A stretch of DNA of 64,000 nucleotides from Fen-1298 sp050015675 (GCA_050015675.1 JBEKAY010000021.1:20855-84854), one strand, 5' to 3'. Positions 28,712-37,001 are shown, counted from the first letter of the stretch. The notes: generated by a model not told the origin, from the sequence alone. Translations and numbers: made by a program.

Positions 28712-29422
28712 TTATTCGTGGTTAGTTTTTTCTTTGCTGAATCGCAAATGAACAAAGTCTATGATTCTCTTTTTATAGATGTATCCGAAGACAAACAATA
28801 TACTTGCGACAACAGAAACGATGATGGCGATGAGGTATTGGCTCGATTCTATCTTCGCACCGATAAAGGAAGAACCAATCATAGATGGAGTGCGTGCACA
28901 AATTATGATGATGAAGAACAGAACAGGCTTGATTGGAGTGAGTCCGGCGATATACACAAGAATATCTTTAGGAATGCCGGGTATGAGGAATAAGAAAAAT
29001 ATTGTTGTTTCAAGTTTCGGGCTATTGATCAAGGTGCTGAATTTCTCAAGTTCCTTCTCGGAAATAAATTTTTTAACAAGCGGAAATCCAAACAGCTTCA
29101 CACATGTAAAAACAATGATATACCCAACCGTTATACCTAGTGTAGAATAAACTGTGCCCCAGAAAGTCCCGAATATATATCCTCCAGCAATCTGCACTGG
29201 CTCCCCAGGAATGACTGCAATCACCACTTGAATTACCTGGAAAAGCATGAATACCACAGCGCTCCAAGGGCCGAATGATAACAAGTACTCTCTAAATCTA
29301 TGAGGGTCACTTACTAACCTTGTCAACTCCGGTGCGAAACGGACAGTTGCATATACAATCGTTACTACAAACAGAGCGGCAAGAACAATATTGATAGCGA
29401 TAAGAGGTCGCAATTTCCCCAT
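28712..29422 (-). CDS. VTT-domain (DedA/TVP38-like) membrane protein
   Basis: A 236-residue protein with about five membrane segments and the VTT/SNARE-associated core: IPGEPVQIAGGYIFGTFWG (a Gly/Pro-rich re-entrant loop) and FLFLIPGIPKDILVYIAGLTPI. The TVP38/TMEM64 and DedA families act as phospholipid or polyprenyl-phosphate scramblases or carriers. Which lipid is moved here cannot be told. Confidence 0.88.
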   Translation of the reverse strand: MGKLRPLIAINIVLAALFVVTIVYATVRFAPELTRLVSDPHRFREYLLSFGPWSAVVFMLFQVIQVVIAVIPGEPVQIAGGYIFGTFWGTVYSTLGITVGYIIVFTCVKLFGFPLVKKFISEKELEKFSTLINSPKLETTIFFLFLIPGIPKDILVYIAGLTPIKPVLFFIIIICARTPSMIGSSFIGAKIESSQYLIAIIVSVVASILFVFGYIYKKRIIDFVHLRFSKEKTNHE

Positions 29423-29539
29423 GGTATTCCCTTCATCTAATAATTGGAACCTTCCCTATGGCCATCAAAAGTATAGTCGGTAAAGGATGGATACAGATTC
29501 TCTATTCTATAGTGCATTCTGCGATTGTTGAATATGTAA

Positions 29540-29737
29540 TCATTTCTTCTCAGACTTATCGTCGAGCGGCTTCACTTCTTTATTGACCTCTTCCTGAATA
29601 TCGTGTGCTGCCTTTCGGAATTCTCGAATACCTTGACCAAGTCCTTTCGCTATATCGGGTATTTTTTTTGCACCAAAGAAAAGAAAAATAACGACCAAAA
29701 TAAGTAAAAGTTCCGGACCGCCAATGTTCTCAAACAT
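29540..29737 (-). CDS. tatA: Twin-arginine translocase subunit TatA/E
   Basis: A 65-residue protein with one N-terminal helix (PELLLILVVIFLFFG), the FGAKKIPDIAKGLGQGIREFRK hinge and amphipathic helix of TatA/E, and a charged tail. It polymerises around TatBC to pass folded proteins across the inner membrane. tatC is not in the window. Confidence 0.94.
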   Translation of the reverse strand: MFENIGGPELLLILVVIFLFFGAKKIPDIAKGLGQGIREFRKAAHDIQEEVNKEVKPLDDKSEKK

Positions 29738-29777
29738 GATACTTCTCCTTTATTGTAATAATAGTATTAAAATCGTT

Positions 29778-30968
29778 TTATCTAACTGGATCATATGTGC
29801 TTACCCCCAACGGAAGAATCTTCATCGTTACACCCGCGGTAAATATTCCGGGGTCAGCTATGGTTATGAAGAATCCTGGTGAGAAGTAAGATGATGAAAT
29901 TACACCAGGATATACATTCAATCGAAACCGGCAATTCCTTGATGCTGAATAGACCATAGACGCAAGAAGAGAGTTATTTCGATCATAGTATATTCCTGCC
30001 ATCAATCCTGATTCTATAGTATTCGAAGGGACTCCATTCTGTACCGGCAAGCTTTTTACGCCTGTCGATGCCAAACCGGCACCCATAGAAATAGCATCTT
30101 CTATATTGTTTTTGAAAGACAGTCCGAGAATTGCAAAGTTGCCAAAATGAAAGAATAGACTTGTCGATTTTGACTTTGTCAATGCATATTTCATAACAAA
30201 ATTCTGACCTGCATTGCGGAACGCAAGCGGAGCGAACGAAAGTGCAGCAGGCTGAGACCAATCGTTCAGATTTAATTCGGAAGAAAAGAATTCTGATACT
30301 TTGTCGGAACTAAAAAGCAGAATTCCAAGAGGATGAAAAATAAGAAAGTCAGGAATACAATCTTCATTTGGATAGATATGAGGACCGTTTTCCACTGCCT
30401 CATTCAAGAATTCACTTGCCATAACGGTGATTGCTCCAAACAAATAAGGTAGAGGATAACCATTGAAATCATACCATTCAGCAATTTTACGCGAGACCAT
30501 TCCGCCACCGACTACATGGAGCATATAGTTTGGAACCCATTGGCTGCGGTCTATATCGAAACTGGCGGGGAATATTTCTTGACGCAGAAATCGGTTCCAG
30601 CCAAAATCACTAATGACAGGAAGAGGAGATGTAACACTGCGCCAAACACTTGTTGCACCTTTATTCCATGGGATTGCATCAAACGTGCTTGACCGGCTAA
30701 GTTGTTGGTACGTATCACAACCACCATTAACAAAGACCGAGATGGGATTAAAAAGTGCTTCTGATCCGTACTCGTATGGACGGAAGAAATAATAATTCTT
30801 TTCCTGTCCATAGAGCTTCAATGAAGAAAATAGACAGCAAGAAAAAATAATGAAGCATGTTCCTGTTATGAAAGATGCCCGTGTATAATTCTTCGAGTGA
30901 TTCTTAATGTCTGTCAGCAAATAATATTTCCAAAATACAAGATGCAAAGTTGTTCCTGTGTTGCACAA
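29778..30968 (-). CDS. Exported protein of unknown function, possibly outer-membrane
   Basis: A protein of up to 396 residues. A hydrophobic region near residues 33-53 (FIIFSCCLFSSLKLYGQ) looks like a signal peptide. The mature part is rich in aromatic residues and short beta-like strands; the segment WVPNYMLHVVGGGMVSRKIAEWY and ASEFLNEAVENGPHIYPN has histidines and acidic residues but matches no family I recognise. The frame begins with TTG at 30968 and no ATG precedes the signal, so the start is unsure. It follows directly upstream of tatA in the same direction, with a 40-bp gap. Confidence 0.6.
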   Translation of the reverse strand: MCNTGTTLHLVFWKYYLLTDIKNHSKNYTRASFITGTCFIIFSCCLFSSLKLYGQEKNYYFFRPYEYGSEALFNPISVFVNGGCDTYQQLSRSSTFDAIPWNKGATSVWRSVTSPLPVISDFGWNRFLRQEIFPASFDIDRSQWVPNYMLHVVGGGMVSRKIAEWYDFNGYPLPYLFGAITVMASEFLNEAVENGPHIYPNEDCIPDFLIFHPLGILLFSSDKVSEFFSSELNLNDWSQPAALSFAPLAFRNAGQNFVMKYALTKSKSTSLFFHFGNFAILGLSFKNNIEDAISMGAGLASTGVKSLPVQNGVPSNTIESGLMAGIYYDRNNSLLASMVYSASRNCRFRLNVYPGVISSSYFSPGFFITIADPGIFTAGVTMKILPLGVSTYDPVR

Positions 30969-31050
30969 ATATAAAAATTATAAAAACGCTAATCTTTAGC
31001 CGTTTTGAACAGAGTTGTAGGTAAAATAAATATTATGAAGGAGAAATTGA

Positions 31051-31440
31051 TCAGATTTGGAGCTTACAGAGAGAATAAAAATCAAGATGAGGAACATAGG
31101 GTGCAGTATATCTTATGCTTGAACTTCTGCAAAGAAATAAGCCGGCCTCTTGAGTAATTGTGGACTCCGCTGCAAGAGGCACACTATCTTCATCGATCAG
31201 GCAGTTAGGCTTGGTCGAATTGTTGGACGGTTGATAAGCTTCGTTACTTGTTGTGCAGAAATGGGTGTAGAATATGACCTGTTCATCATAGTGAGGATCA
31301 TACATCTCTGAACTCTGCCCTTCATATTCTTCGCGTACCATTGGATGCGACAAAAAAAGAGCATCGACATTAATTGCATCGAGAAAGAATGTCAGAGAGA
31401 TTGTTAGTCTGAAAATATTTGAGAGTAATGTATTCGACAA
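31051..31440 (-). CDS. Possible small exported protein
   Basis: A 129-residue frame starting with TTG at 31440. It begins with a moderately hydrophobic stretch (LTISLTFFLDAINVDALF) that could be a signal peptide, followed by an acidic, Ser/Thr-rich stretch with four cysteines. No family is recognised. The region lies in a 680-bp gap between the unknown exported gene and the dehydrogenase gene. It may be chance; the base composition fits neighbours. Confidence 0.3.
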   Translation of the reverse strand: MSNTLLSNIFRLTISLTFFLDAINVDALFLSHPMVREEYEGQSSEMYDPHYDEQVIFYTHFCTTSNEAYQPSNNSTKPNCLIDEDSVPLAAESTITQEAGLFLCRSSSIRYTAPYVPHLDFYSLCKLQI

Positions 31441-31649
31441 TGTGATATCTCTACTATAATTGCTGACTTAGAATATTGAAAAACATGAAGAGATGCAAAT
31501 GATTCTCAGTCAACAGAAGAACTTTGCGAAATGTCATATTCTTTATAGGTGGGAACGAAGTAAAAAATCGGCACGCAAGCGGGAATTTGTTTGCCGCTTC
31601 TTTTGTTTTCTTAATATATAATTTACGAATCACCATAAGAAATAATTGT

Positions 31650-32912
31650 ATGAGACACGGTCTACTCATCGGCTTGATGTTTCTCGCCTCTCACTGCTTC
31701 GCTCAACTCCTGCCGGCGAGCGTTCATATGACGCCCATAAAAAAAACCGCGCTTGTTCAGGTAAACGTTCTTGTACCGGAAAAATTCAAAAATGCATTCC
31801 CGCAGAACCATACGCTCAACACTCCTATTGGATATAAAGCAAAAGTATTCTATGCAGGGCGTTTGAGCAAACCAAGGTTTTTTGCCTGGGGACCGGACAG
31901 CGTGCTGCATGTTGCCAACAAGACCAGCGGAGAAATTATTGCACTCCCCGACCGCAATCACGATGGAATTGCAGACACTGCAATTGTCGCGGCTTCAGGA
32001 TTTCATCTCTCGCATGATCTTGCGTTCTATAACAACGCCATGTATGTCGCAGAAGAACGCCGTGTCGATAAATGCACCGACCCGGATGTCCACGGAGTTT
32101 ACATGACGAAAACGGTGTTCATCGATAACATCATGGAAGGCGCGCGCCAACCTGGAGGCGGACATGACACTCGCACGATCGTCTTCGATCCAATAAACAA
32201 GAAGATGTATCTCTCTATCGGGTCTTCATGCAACGTCTGCCGGGAAGAGTACCGAGCGCTTATCGAAGAATTCAATGACGATGGATCGGGGCGCCGCCCT
32301 TATGCAACGGGTATCCGCAACGCAGTGGGAATGACGCTCCACAACTGCCGGCTGTGGGCAGTCAATAACGGCAGCGATTGGCAGGGGGACGATATACCGC
32401 CTGAATGGTTCGATGTCGTACGTGACGGCGGATTTTACGGCCATCCGTTCGCTTATGCACACGGTGTCTATTTCGATTTCAACGCTCATCAGGAATACCG
32501 CGACCTCCTCCCGCTCACAGGCGAGGACAGCGCGCGCGTGCGCTCGATGGTACAGCCCGCCGCGATCGTGCAAGCGCACTCTGCACCGATGGCTATCGTT
32601 TTTTCCAATGCTTCTTTTCCAAAACAATTTCAGAACGGGGCGTTCGTTGCATTCCGCGGTTCATGGAACCGTTCCAACCGGACCGGTTACAAAGTTGTAT
32701 TCATGAAATTACGGCACGATGGAGACACAACGGTACAGTATGTGACCGATGTTGTAACTGGATTTCAAAAAGACGGGAGTAATTCGTACGCTGATATTTG
32801 GGGACGCCCGGTCGGGCTGGCAGTAGACCTGCGCGGCAATCTCTATGTCGGCTCCGATGATATCACACAATGCATCATTATTGTGTCTCCTCTTGCTTCG
32901 AGAAAAAAATAA
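31650..32912 (+). CDS. Sorbosone/glucose dehydrogenase-like beta-propeller protein
   Basis: A secreted protein of about 420 residues. From the ATG at 31650 it has a signal peptide (GLLIGLMFLASHCFAQ); the open frame upstream to 31524 adds nothing typical. The mature part is a six-bladed propeller of the PQQ-dependent soluble glucose/L-sorbosone dehydrogenase group, with RFFAWGPDSVLHVAN, GGGHDTRTIVFDP, YLSIGSSCNVC, YATGIRNAVGMTL and PPEWFDVVRDGGFYGHPF. Such enzymes oxidise sugars with PQQ in the periplasm. The paired cysteines in SSCNVC occur in the sorbosone branch. PQQ synthesis genes are not nearby. Confidence 0.85.
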   Translation: MRHGLLIGLMFLASHCFAQLLPASVHMTPIKKTALVQVNVLVPEKFKNAFPQNHTLNTPIGYKAKVFYAGRLSKPRFFAWGPDSVLHVANKTSGEIIALPDRNHDGIADTAIVAASGFHLSHDLAFYNNAMYVAEERRVDKCTDPDVHGVYMTKTVFIDNIMEGARQPGGGHDTRTIVFDPINKKMYLSIGSSCNVCREEYRALIEEFNDDGSGRRPYATGIRNAVGMTLHNCRLWAVNNGSDWQGDDIPPEWFDVVRDGGFYGHPFAYAHGVYFDFNAHQEYRDLLPLTGEDSARVRSMVQPAAIVQAHSAPMAIVFSNASFPKQFQNGAFVAFRGSWNRSNRTGYKVVFMKLRHDGDTTVQYVTDVVTGFQKDGSNSYADIWGRPVGLAVDLRGNLYVGSDDITQCIIIVSPLASRKK

Positions 32913-33124
32913 TGGAGCGGTGAGAGAACCATCGGAGATAGCTATAACTTTTCTTTTCTTGCTAGTAGTTTTTTGTGGTTTATTTCTCTCCAGTTGATGC
33001 CGGAGAGAATTTAGAAATTCAATGTCTTTGTTGTATCTGTCTTACTATCGGGCAATCCGAGCTTTCTTTCTTCTCTTACCCTACAATCTTTTTTTCATCA
33101 GAAATAAAACAACAGAAACAAATC

Positions 33125-33478
33125 TTATTTGATGTTGGATTGCCAACGCCAGGGCAGCCGTGGCATTGGTTTACCGTTCAGTGCAAGAATTATTCGTTCT
33201 ACAGCCAGGGCTCTCCTTTTTTCTTCCAGGATCAGACTTTCAACGGCAAGCATTGTTCTTTTCATTTCCAGAGCTTCACTTTTCTCCACTTGAGTTTCTC
33301 CTTTCTCCTTCAGAGTCAGACTTTCCACGGCAAGTGCCATTTTTTTCACCGCCAGCGCTCGCCTTTTCTCCGCCAGGATCAGACTTTCCGCGGCAAGTAC
33401 ATTTCTTTTCTCCGCCAGGGTCATTTCTTTCGGAGTTTGTTCAAGAGATTGTATTCTTGGTTCAGAAATAAAATGCAT
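33125..33478 (-). CDS. Heptad-repeat (leucine-zipper-like) protein, 12 heptads
   Basis: A 117-residue frame. Residues 21-104 are twelve uninterrupted 7-residue units, nearly all starting with Leu: LAEKRNV, LAAESLI, LAEKRRA, LAVKKMA, LAVESLT and so on to LALNGKP. This should be one continuous coiled-coil helix. The DNA shows a matching 21/42-nt period (33167-33418), so the gene grew by tandem duplication. An AGGA lies about 13 bases before the ATG. No signal or catalytic motif is seen. The plus strand is also open here but encodes a Phe/Ser/Pro-rich string, so the minus frame is preferred. Confidence 0.5.
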   Translation of the reverse strand: MHFISEPRIQSLEQTPKEMTLAEKRNVLAAESLILAEKRRALAVKKMALAVESLTLKEKGETQVEKSEALEMKRTMLAVESLILEEKRRALAVERIILALNGKPMPRLPWRWQSNIK

Positions 33479-33652
33479 TGACGATGCTTCCTGAAAAAAA
33501 AATATCGAATGGGTTTTGATTGATGGAAAGATAAAAAGTTGGTATGAAAAGCGGTATCACGCAAACGCGTGATTTTTTAAAAATGTAAAGATTACAAAAT
33601 AAGGGCTGAGGAAAGAGATTATAGAATGAGAATCGGAGAAAGATGCAATCTT

Positions 33653-33680
33653 GTAGAGACGTTCAATTGAACGTCTCTAC
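33653..33680. repeat. 28-bp perfect palindrome
   Basis: GTAGAGACGTTCAA and TTGAACGTCTCTAC are exact reverse complements with no spacer. Palindromes of this GTAGAGACG...CGTCTCTAC form are known as dispersed repeats in several phyla. It may act as a hairpin in RNA or mark a past REP-type insertion. Confidence 0.7.
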
Positions 33681-33721
33681 TAAAATCAAAAAACTATTTG
33701 TTTTGGAGTATTTTCTTCTCG

Positions 33722-33791
33722 CTCCCAAGCTCTTTTACCCGCCATCTTTCCCGCCAGAACGCGTAGCGGGCTGGTTGGCGGGGCTTGGGAG
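33722..33791. repeat. Imperfect inverted repeat, ~70 bp
   Basis: CTCCCAAGC (33722-33730) pairs with GCTTGGGAG (33783-33791), and CCGCCA/TGGCGG and CCCGC/GCGGG lie nested inside. It is a long interrupted hairpin in a gene-free stretch; between 33481 and 34021 I see no gene, only this, the 28-bp palindrome and a small CCGGC hairpin near 33877. Confidence 0.5.
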
Positions 33792-34021
33792 TGTTGATGT
33801 TTGTGGATTCACTTCCTTTTTTCCTTTGGAGCAGAGTTTCAACTGTTAACTAAATAAAGTCTGCGTTTTTTTAGCATCCGGCTAACGCCGGAATGATTTT
33901 ATACGCTCAACCAGAGTTTGGGAACGAGGTGAAGAATCTTCCCGTTTCACAACAAAGTTTGAGATCGAAAAGATGACAGAGTAATTTCCACAAAGGTTGT
34001 AGACGCTTTTACGCGACCGCG

Positions 34022-34575
34022 GTTTCAACTTCCTTTCAAACAGAGGTACTTTCAGCTAGAGTTCATCGTTACACGAAGTGAACGGCGTTTCAGCTTCCTT
34101 TCAAACGGAGGTACTTCCAGCTACATGTAAGCCGCGACCATGGTACAAGTAGTTTCAGCTTCCTTTCAAACGGAGGTACTTCCAGCCAGGTACCACTAGC
34201 GCCTCGCCAGGGAATAGTTTCAGCTTCCTTTCAAACGGAGGTACTTCCAGCTGCGATGGTACAAAGCACTCGCGTCACTCGGTTTCAGCTTCCTTTCAAA
34301 CGGAGGTACTTCCAGCATCTCGCCGTAGTTTCCACCTGCGGCATGGTTTCAGCTTCCTTTCAAACGGAGGTACTTCCAGCGCAGAGAACTATTATAACGA
34401 GTGCTACCAAGTTTCAGCTTCCTTTCAAACGGAGGTACTTCCAGCGGCACGCAAGTCGCCATCGTTGGTTCGTATGTTTCAGCTTCCTTTCAAACGGAGG
34501 TACTTCCAGCCAACTGGATAATCTTGGCTCATTTCACCAAGTTTCAGCTTCCTTTCAAACGGAGGTACTTCCAGC
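34022..34575 (-). CRISPR. CRISPR array, 9 repeats and 8 spacers
   Basis: Nine 35-nt repeats start at 34022, 34087, 34152, 34217, 34282, 34346, 34411, 34476 and 34541. Eight are identical (plus strand starts GTTTCAGCTTCC, ends GTACTTCCAGC); the one at 34022 has three changes. Spacers are 30 nt, except the fifth (29 nt), and all differ. The degenerate repeat at the left marks the leader-distal end, so the array is probably read on the minus strand, in the same direction as cas12f. In that sense the repeat ends GAAAGGAAGCTGAAAC, the form expected next to the spacer in type V crRNAs. The leader would be in 34576-34610, which is AT-rich. No adaptation genes flank it. Confidence 0.97.
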
Positions 34576-34609
34576 GGTTGATAATTCAATTCATAAATAT
34601 ATAATGACT

Positions 34610-34750
34610 TATAGCAGGAAGTCGATAGAAAAAATTTGATTTCGTGCTCTCCCGTTATATAGAAGAAAAAAAATCTCCATTCTACTCAGAATTAGTGAGT
34701 GGGTAAACCCCTCACCCTTCGGATGATGTCAGCGTTAAACTGACACTCCC
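34610..34750 (-). ncRNA. Candidate tracrRNA for the Cas12f system
   Basis: The 255-nt gap between cas12f and the array holds three hairpins in a row on the minus strand: TGTCAG/CTGACA (34727-34745), GTGAG-GGG/CCC-CTCAC (34695-34715) and ATTCT/AGAAT (34679-34692). Near the array, the minus-strand ACTTCCTGC (34614-34622) can pair with the 5' end of the repeat (GCTGGAAGT) at 8 of 9 positions. This layout, a structured RNA ending in an anti-repeat between nuclease and array, matches known Cas12f1 loci. A run of eight T at 34673-34666 could end transcription early, but U-runs inside Cas12f tracrRNAs are known. The ends are approximate. Confidence 0.4.
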
Positions 34751-34830
34751 ACCATAACGGAGGCAGGATGAAACCACCCGTCCCGTCTTCTGCATAAGCA
34801 AAAGAAATGAAAGTAACAGAATGAAAACGA

Positions 34831-36279
34831 CTATTTCAAAGAACTTTGTTTCTTGTTTTGCACAAAGAATTCACATTCTTCTTTCTTTGTCACAATTTTA
34901 TCTGACCGAGCAATATTGAGTGCTGCATTATAATCAGCCGATTCAACAGTATCGAATTTCTTACATTCCGGATTTTTACATTTAAACTCTGCCTGGCTTA
35001 TCCGCTGACCTTCTTCCTCACTGCCACATACTGAACACTTCTGACTAGTATGATACGGGTCAATATAAACGACGGTCATTCCTTTTCGTTTCGCTTTATC
35101 TTCAATCATAGTCTGCAATTCGAAGTAAGACCAATTACGAAGGATAAAATCACCCTTCAATGGTTTCCCATTCTCGTCATTTCCATATCCTGCAAGTAAT
35201 TCAAGTTTGATGACACCGGCACGGTACTTTTCTGCAAACTCAACAATTCTCCTGGATACAACATGATTATACGTACGAACAAAATGGCGTTCTTTATCCC
35301 TAAGTGCATCGAGTGCTTTTAATTTCTTGCTTCTTCCTTTTCCCCCGGACGTCGTTACCAGTGCTCGCTGCATAGTTTTTCTTCTACGTTGCATTTGGAG
35401 ACGCACCCGTAAGAAATCATTTCGATTCCCAATCGGTAAACGGGCAAAACCCTCGGACAAGGCACAATATGCTGGAATATTTAGACCTAAATCAACACCA
35501 ACAGTAATTGTGGAGTCAAGTTGTGGTTTCTCTTCGTCAAACTTAACAACCAGAAGCAGGAATATTTTTTTATCCAATATCTGAATTTGAGAATCTCCAA
35601 ATTGATATTCGCCAGACAATATTCGCGAGACTATGATTTGGTTATTGCTTCTATCTCGTCCGAATCGAAGTTTAAAATTCATTCCATCTAACCAATGCAG
35701 CAGTATCTCTCCACCTTTTTGCTCAAAACGAAGGTAATCCTTCATGAATGGAATAGGCATACCTTTACGAAAACTGCTAATCGCCCTCAATCCACGACGA
35801 ACATCAAGCAAATCATTCTTAAATTTATTTGTCACTTGGTCATTTAATGGTGCCCGAATGTGGGAGGGCATATCTGGAAATTCTTCTGCAAGTATTCTAT
35901 ATTTTGAATTCTTTTCACCAGTTGCATAGAGTGCTTCGGCCTCGTTTCTAGCTTCTAGGGTTAAGTGTCCTTTTTTCTTGTTGAGCTTTTCTAATTCTGT
36001 TTGGAGCTTAGTTGTCTTTTCATCGTCTTCAGATTGCTTCAATTTATCGTAAATAATTTTGATGAGAGCCTGAATTCTCTTCCTCTCTTCATTTAGCTTT
36101 TCATCGCTCCAAACAATTCTTTGCTTGAATGTCTCGTTGAAATACTGATTACTGACGATGAGATTCGCAGCCCGGAAGACATCATTACTAAGTTGCCTTA
36201 GAGTGCGCCAAACTTGTTTGCGCTTCTCAGTATCCTCTTCGTTAATCCAAAGTTCTATTTTACGGGTTATGATCGGCAT
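34831..36279 (-). CDS. cas12f: Cas12f (Cas14-type) miniature type V-F CRISPR nuclease
   Basis: A 482-residue RNA-guided nuclease. The split RuvC domain has all three acidic residues: D263 (TVGVDLGLNIP), E360 (VIKLELLAG) and D449 (ESADYNAALNIA). A zinc-binding target-nucleic-acid-binding insert uses C415/C418 (CSVCGS) and C434/C439 (FKCKNPEC). The RNWSYFELQTMI and IDPYHTSQKC segments are typical of Cas12f and TnpB. Residues ~55-115 are a charged coiled coil (REC-like) that simple TnpBs lack. The segment RILSGEYQ and spacing of the catalytic sites resemble AsCas12f1 as I recall it. It sits beside a CRISPR array, with no cas1/cas2/cas4. Start ATG at 36279 lacks a clear Shine-Dalgarno. An IS-borne TnpB is the alternative, made unlikely by the array. 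Confidence 0.9.
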   Translation of the reverse strand: MPIITRKIELWINEEDTEKRKQVWRTLRQLSNDVFRAANLIVSNQYFNETFKQRIVWSDEKLNEERKRIQALIKIIYDKLKQSEDDEKTTKLQTELEKLNKKKGHLTLEARNEAEALYATGEKNSKYRILAEEFPDMPSHIRAPLNDQVTNKFKNDLLDVRRGLRAISSFRKGMPIPFMKDYLRFEQKGGEILLHWLDGMNFKLRFGRDRSNNQIIVSRILSGEYQFGDSQIQILDKKIFLLLVVKFDEEKPQLDSTITVGVDLGLNIPAYCALSEGFARLPIGNRNDFLRVRLQMQRRRKTMQRALVTTSGGKGRSKKLKALDALRDKERHFVRTYNHVVSRRIVEFAEKYRAGVIKLELLAGYGNDENGKPLKGDFILRNWSYFELQTMIEDKAKRKGMTVVYIDPYHTSQKCSVCGSEEEGQRISQAEFKCKNPECKKFDTVESADYNAALNIARSDKIVTKKEECEFFVQNKKQSSLK

Positions 36280-36354
36280 GTTATTATTTCAACAAAACGA
36301 TTGTCATGGTTTGTGCTGTTATGTGCAATTGGGCGCGACCTGTGCTTTACGTAC

Positions 36355-36455
36355 GTGTTTCTTTGGTGGTAATGAATCTGCATTCATCATTACAAACCTG
36401 TTTTGGAAAATTTTATATAAGCTTTTGAGACAACCCTATAATCGCATCCGTCTGG
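36355..36455 (-). repeat. Shared upstream element, copy A (before cas12f)
   Basis: Plus-strand text starts GTGTTTCTTTGG, contains GAATCTGCATTCATCAT and AAACCTGTTTTGGAAAA, and ends with GAGACAACCCTAT and GCATCCGTCTGGC. The same order recurs in copies B (37002) and C (40672). It stands 75 bp upstream of the cas12f start codon. On the gene strand it has TTTGTAATGATGAATG, a possible extended -10 region, inside a hairpin-forming stretch. It is either a common promoter/5' leader or a spread repeat. Confidence 0.75.
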
Positions 36456-36457
36456 CA

Positions 36458-36892
36458 TTATGGCAACTTTGTTCTATGTCTCTTCTCGTATCGATCAGCG
36501 AGCATTCTAAGTCGATCAACCTCGCTTTGTGCCGAATGAACTGCCTGTTCAAGTAAGTGGGACTGTTGAGTGAGTTGAACTTTTGATTCGTCAATTTGAG
36601 CACGAGCTTGATTAATTTCTTTATATGCTGCCACAAGGTCTTTCTGAAAAGTAAGAGATGCCTCATTGATCTTAGCGCTAGCAGTATAATAGGTAGAGAG
36701 AAAAGCAATTAGCGCAAAGAGAATTACAACTGTGGCCGCTCCAAAGATAATTTTATTGGCTTTCGACTGAATTTGTTTGCTGACTTTCGTAGTATAAGTA
36801 TCGAGTTTGATTTCGTACTGTTTCTCAACGTCATCCAAGCGCTTGTCAATCTCAGCAGTCATTGCCTCAGCGAGTTTGTTGTGAACCGGCAT
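36458..36892 (-). CDS. Membrane-anchored coiled-coil protein, unknown function
   Basis: A 144-residue protein with a polar N-terminal helix (residues 1-46, rich in Glu/Lys), one membrane helix (48-69, IIFGAATVVILFALIAFLS) and a long C-terminal coiled coil (75-138) with regular hydrophobic spacing. No enzymatic motif and no recognised family. It lies directly upstream of cas12f on the same strand; the gap holds only repeat copy A. AAGGAG precedes the ATG by seven bases. Because it shares the upstream element with cas12f and the PKD gene, it may belong to the same regulon. That role is inference only. Confidence 0.75.
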   Translation of the reverse strand: MPVHNKLAEAMTAEIDKRLDDVEKQYEIKLDTYTTKVSKQIQSKANKIIFGAATVVILFALIAFLSTYYTASAKINEASLTFQKDLVAAYKEINQARAQIDESKVQLTQQSHLLEQAVHSAQSEVDRLRMLADRYEKRHRTKLP

Positions 36893-37001
36893 TGTTAATA
36901 CTCCTTGATATGTGAATGGTTTGTTTAATTAATTAGTGCACTTGCAGATAACTTCTGCAACAATGCATCGTGTTTATTGGACATACTCCAGCATTGTAAA
37001 A

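Noticed and set aside
32975..33481. Plus-strand 168-residue frame opposite the heptad gene
   Set aside because: It is a Phe/Ser/Pro-rich shadow of the minus-strand heptads; the regular Leu spacing favours the minus frame.
34122..34281. Shared 9-mer ATGGTACAA in the second and fourth spacers
   Set aside because: Too short to mean common origin; the rest of the two spacers is unrelated.
34256..34639. Plus-strand 127-residue frame with repeated FQLPFKRRYFQ
   Set aside because: It is the translation of the CRISPR repeats; the 35/30-nt repeat-spacer pattern explains it fully.
34756..34763. AACGGAGG as anti-repeat of a plus-strand tracrRNA
   Set aside because: Eight bases in a 255-nt gap are expected fairly often by chance and the match does not extend; the minus-strand candidate fits the array polarity better.
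34831..36279. Reading the nuclease as an IS200/IS605 TnpB
   Set aside because: No TnpA gene, and no IS left/right ends were found; a regular CRISPR array and structured RNA lie beside it, and the N-terminal part is longer than in most TnpBs.
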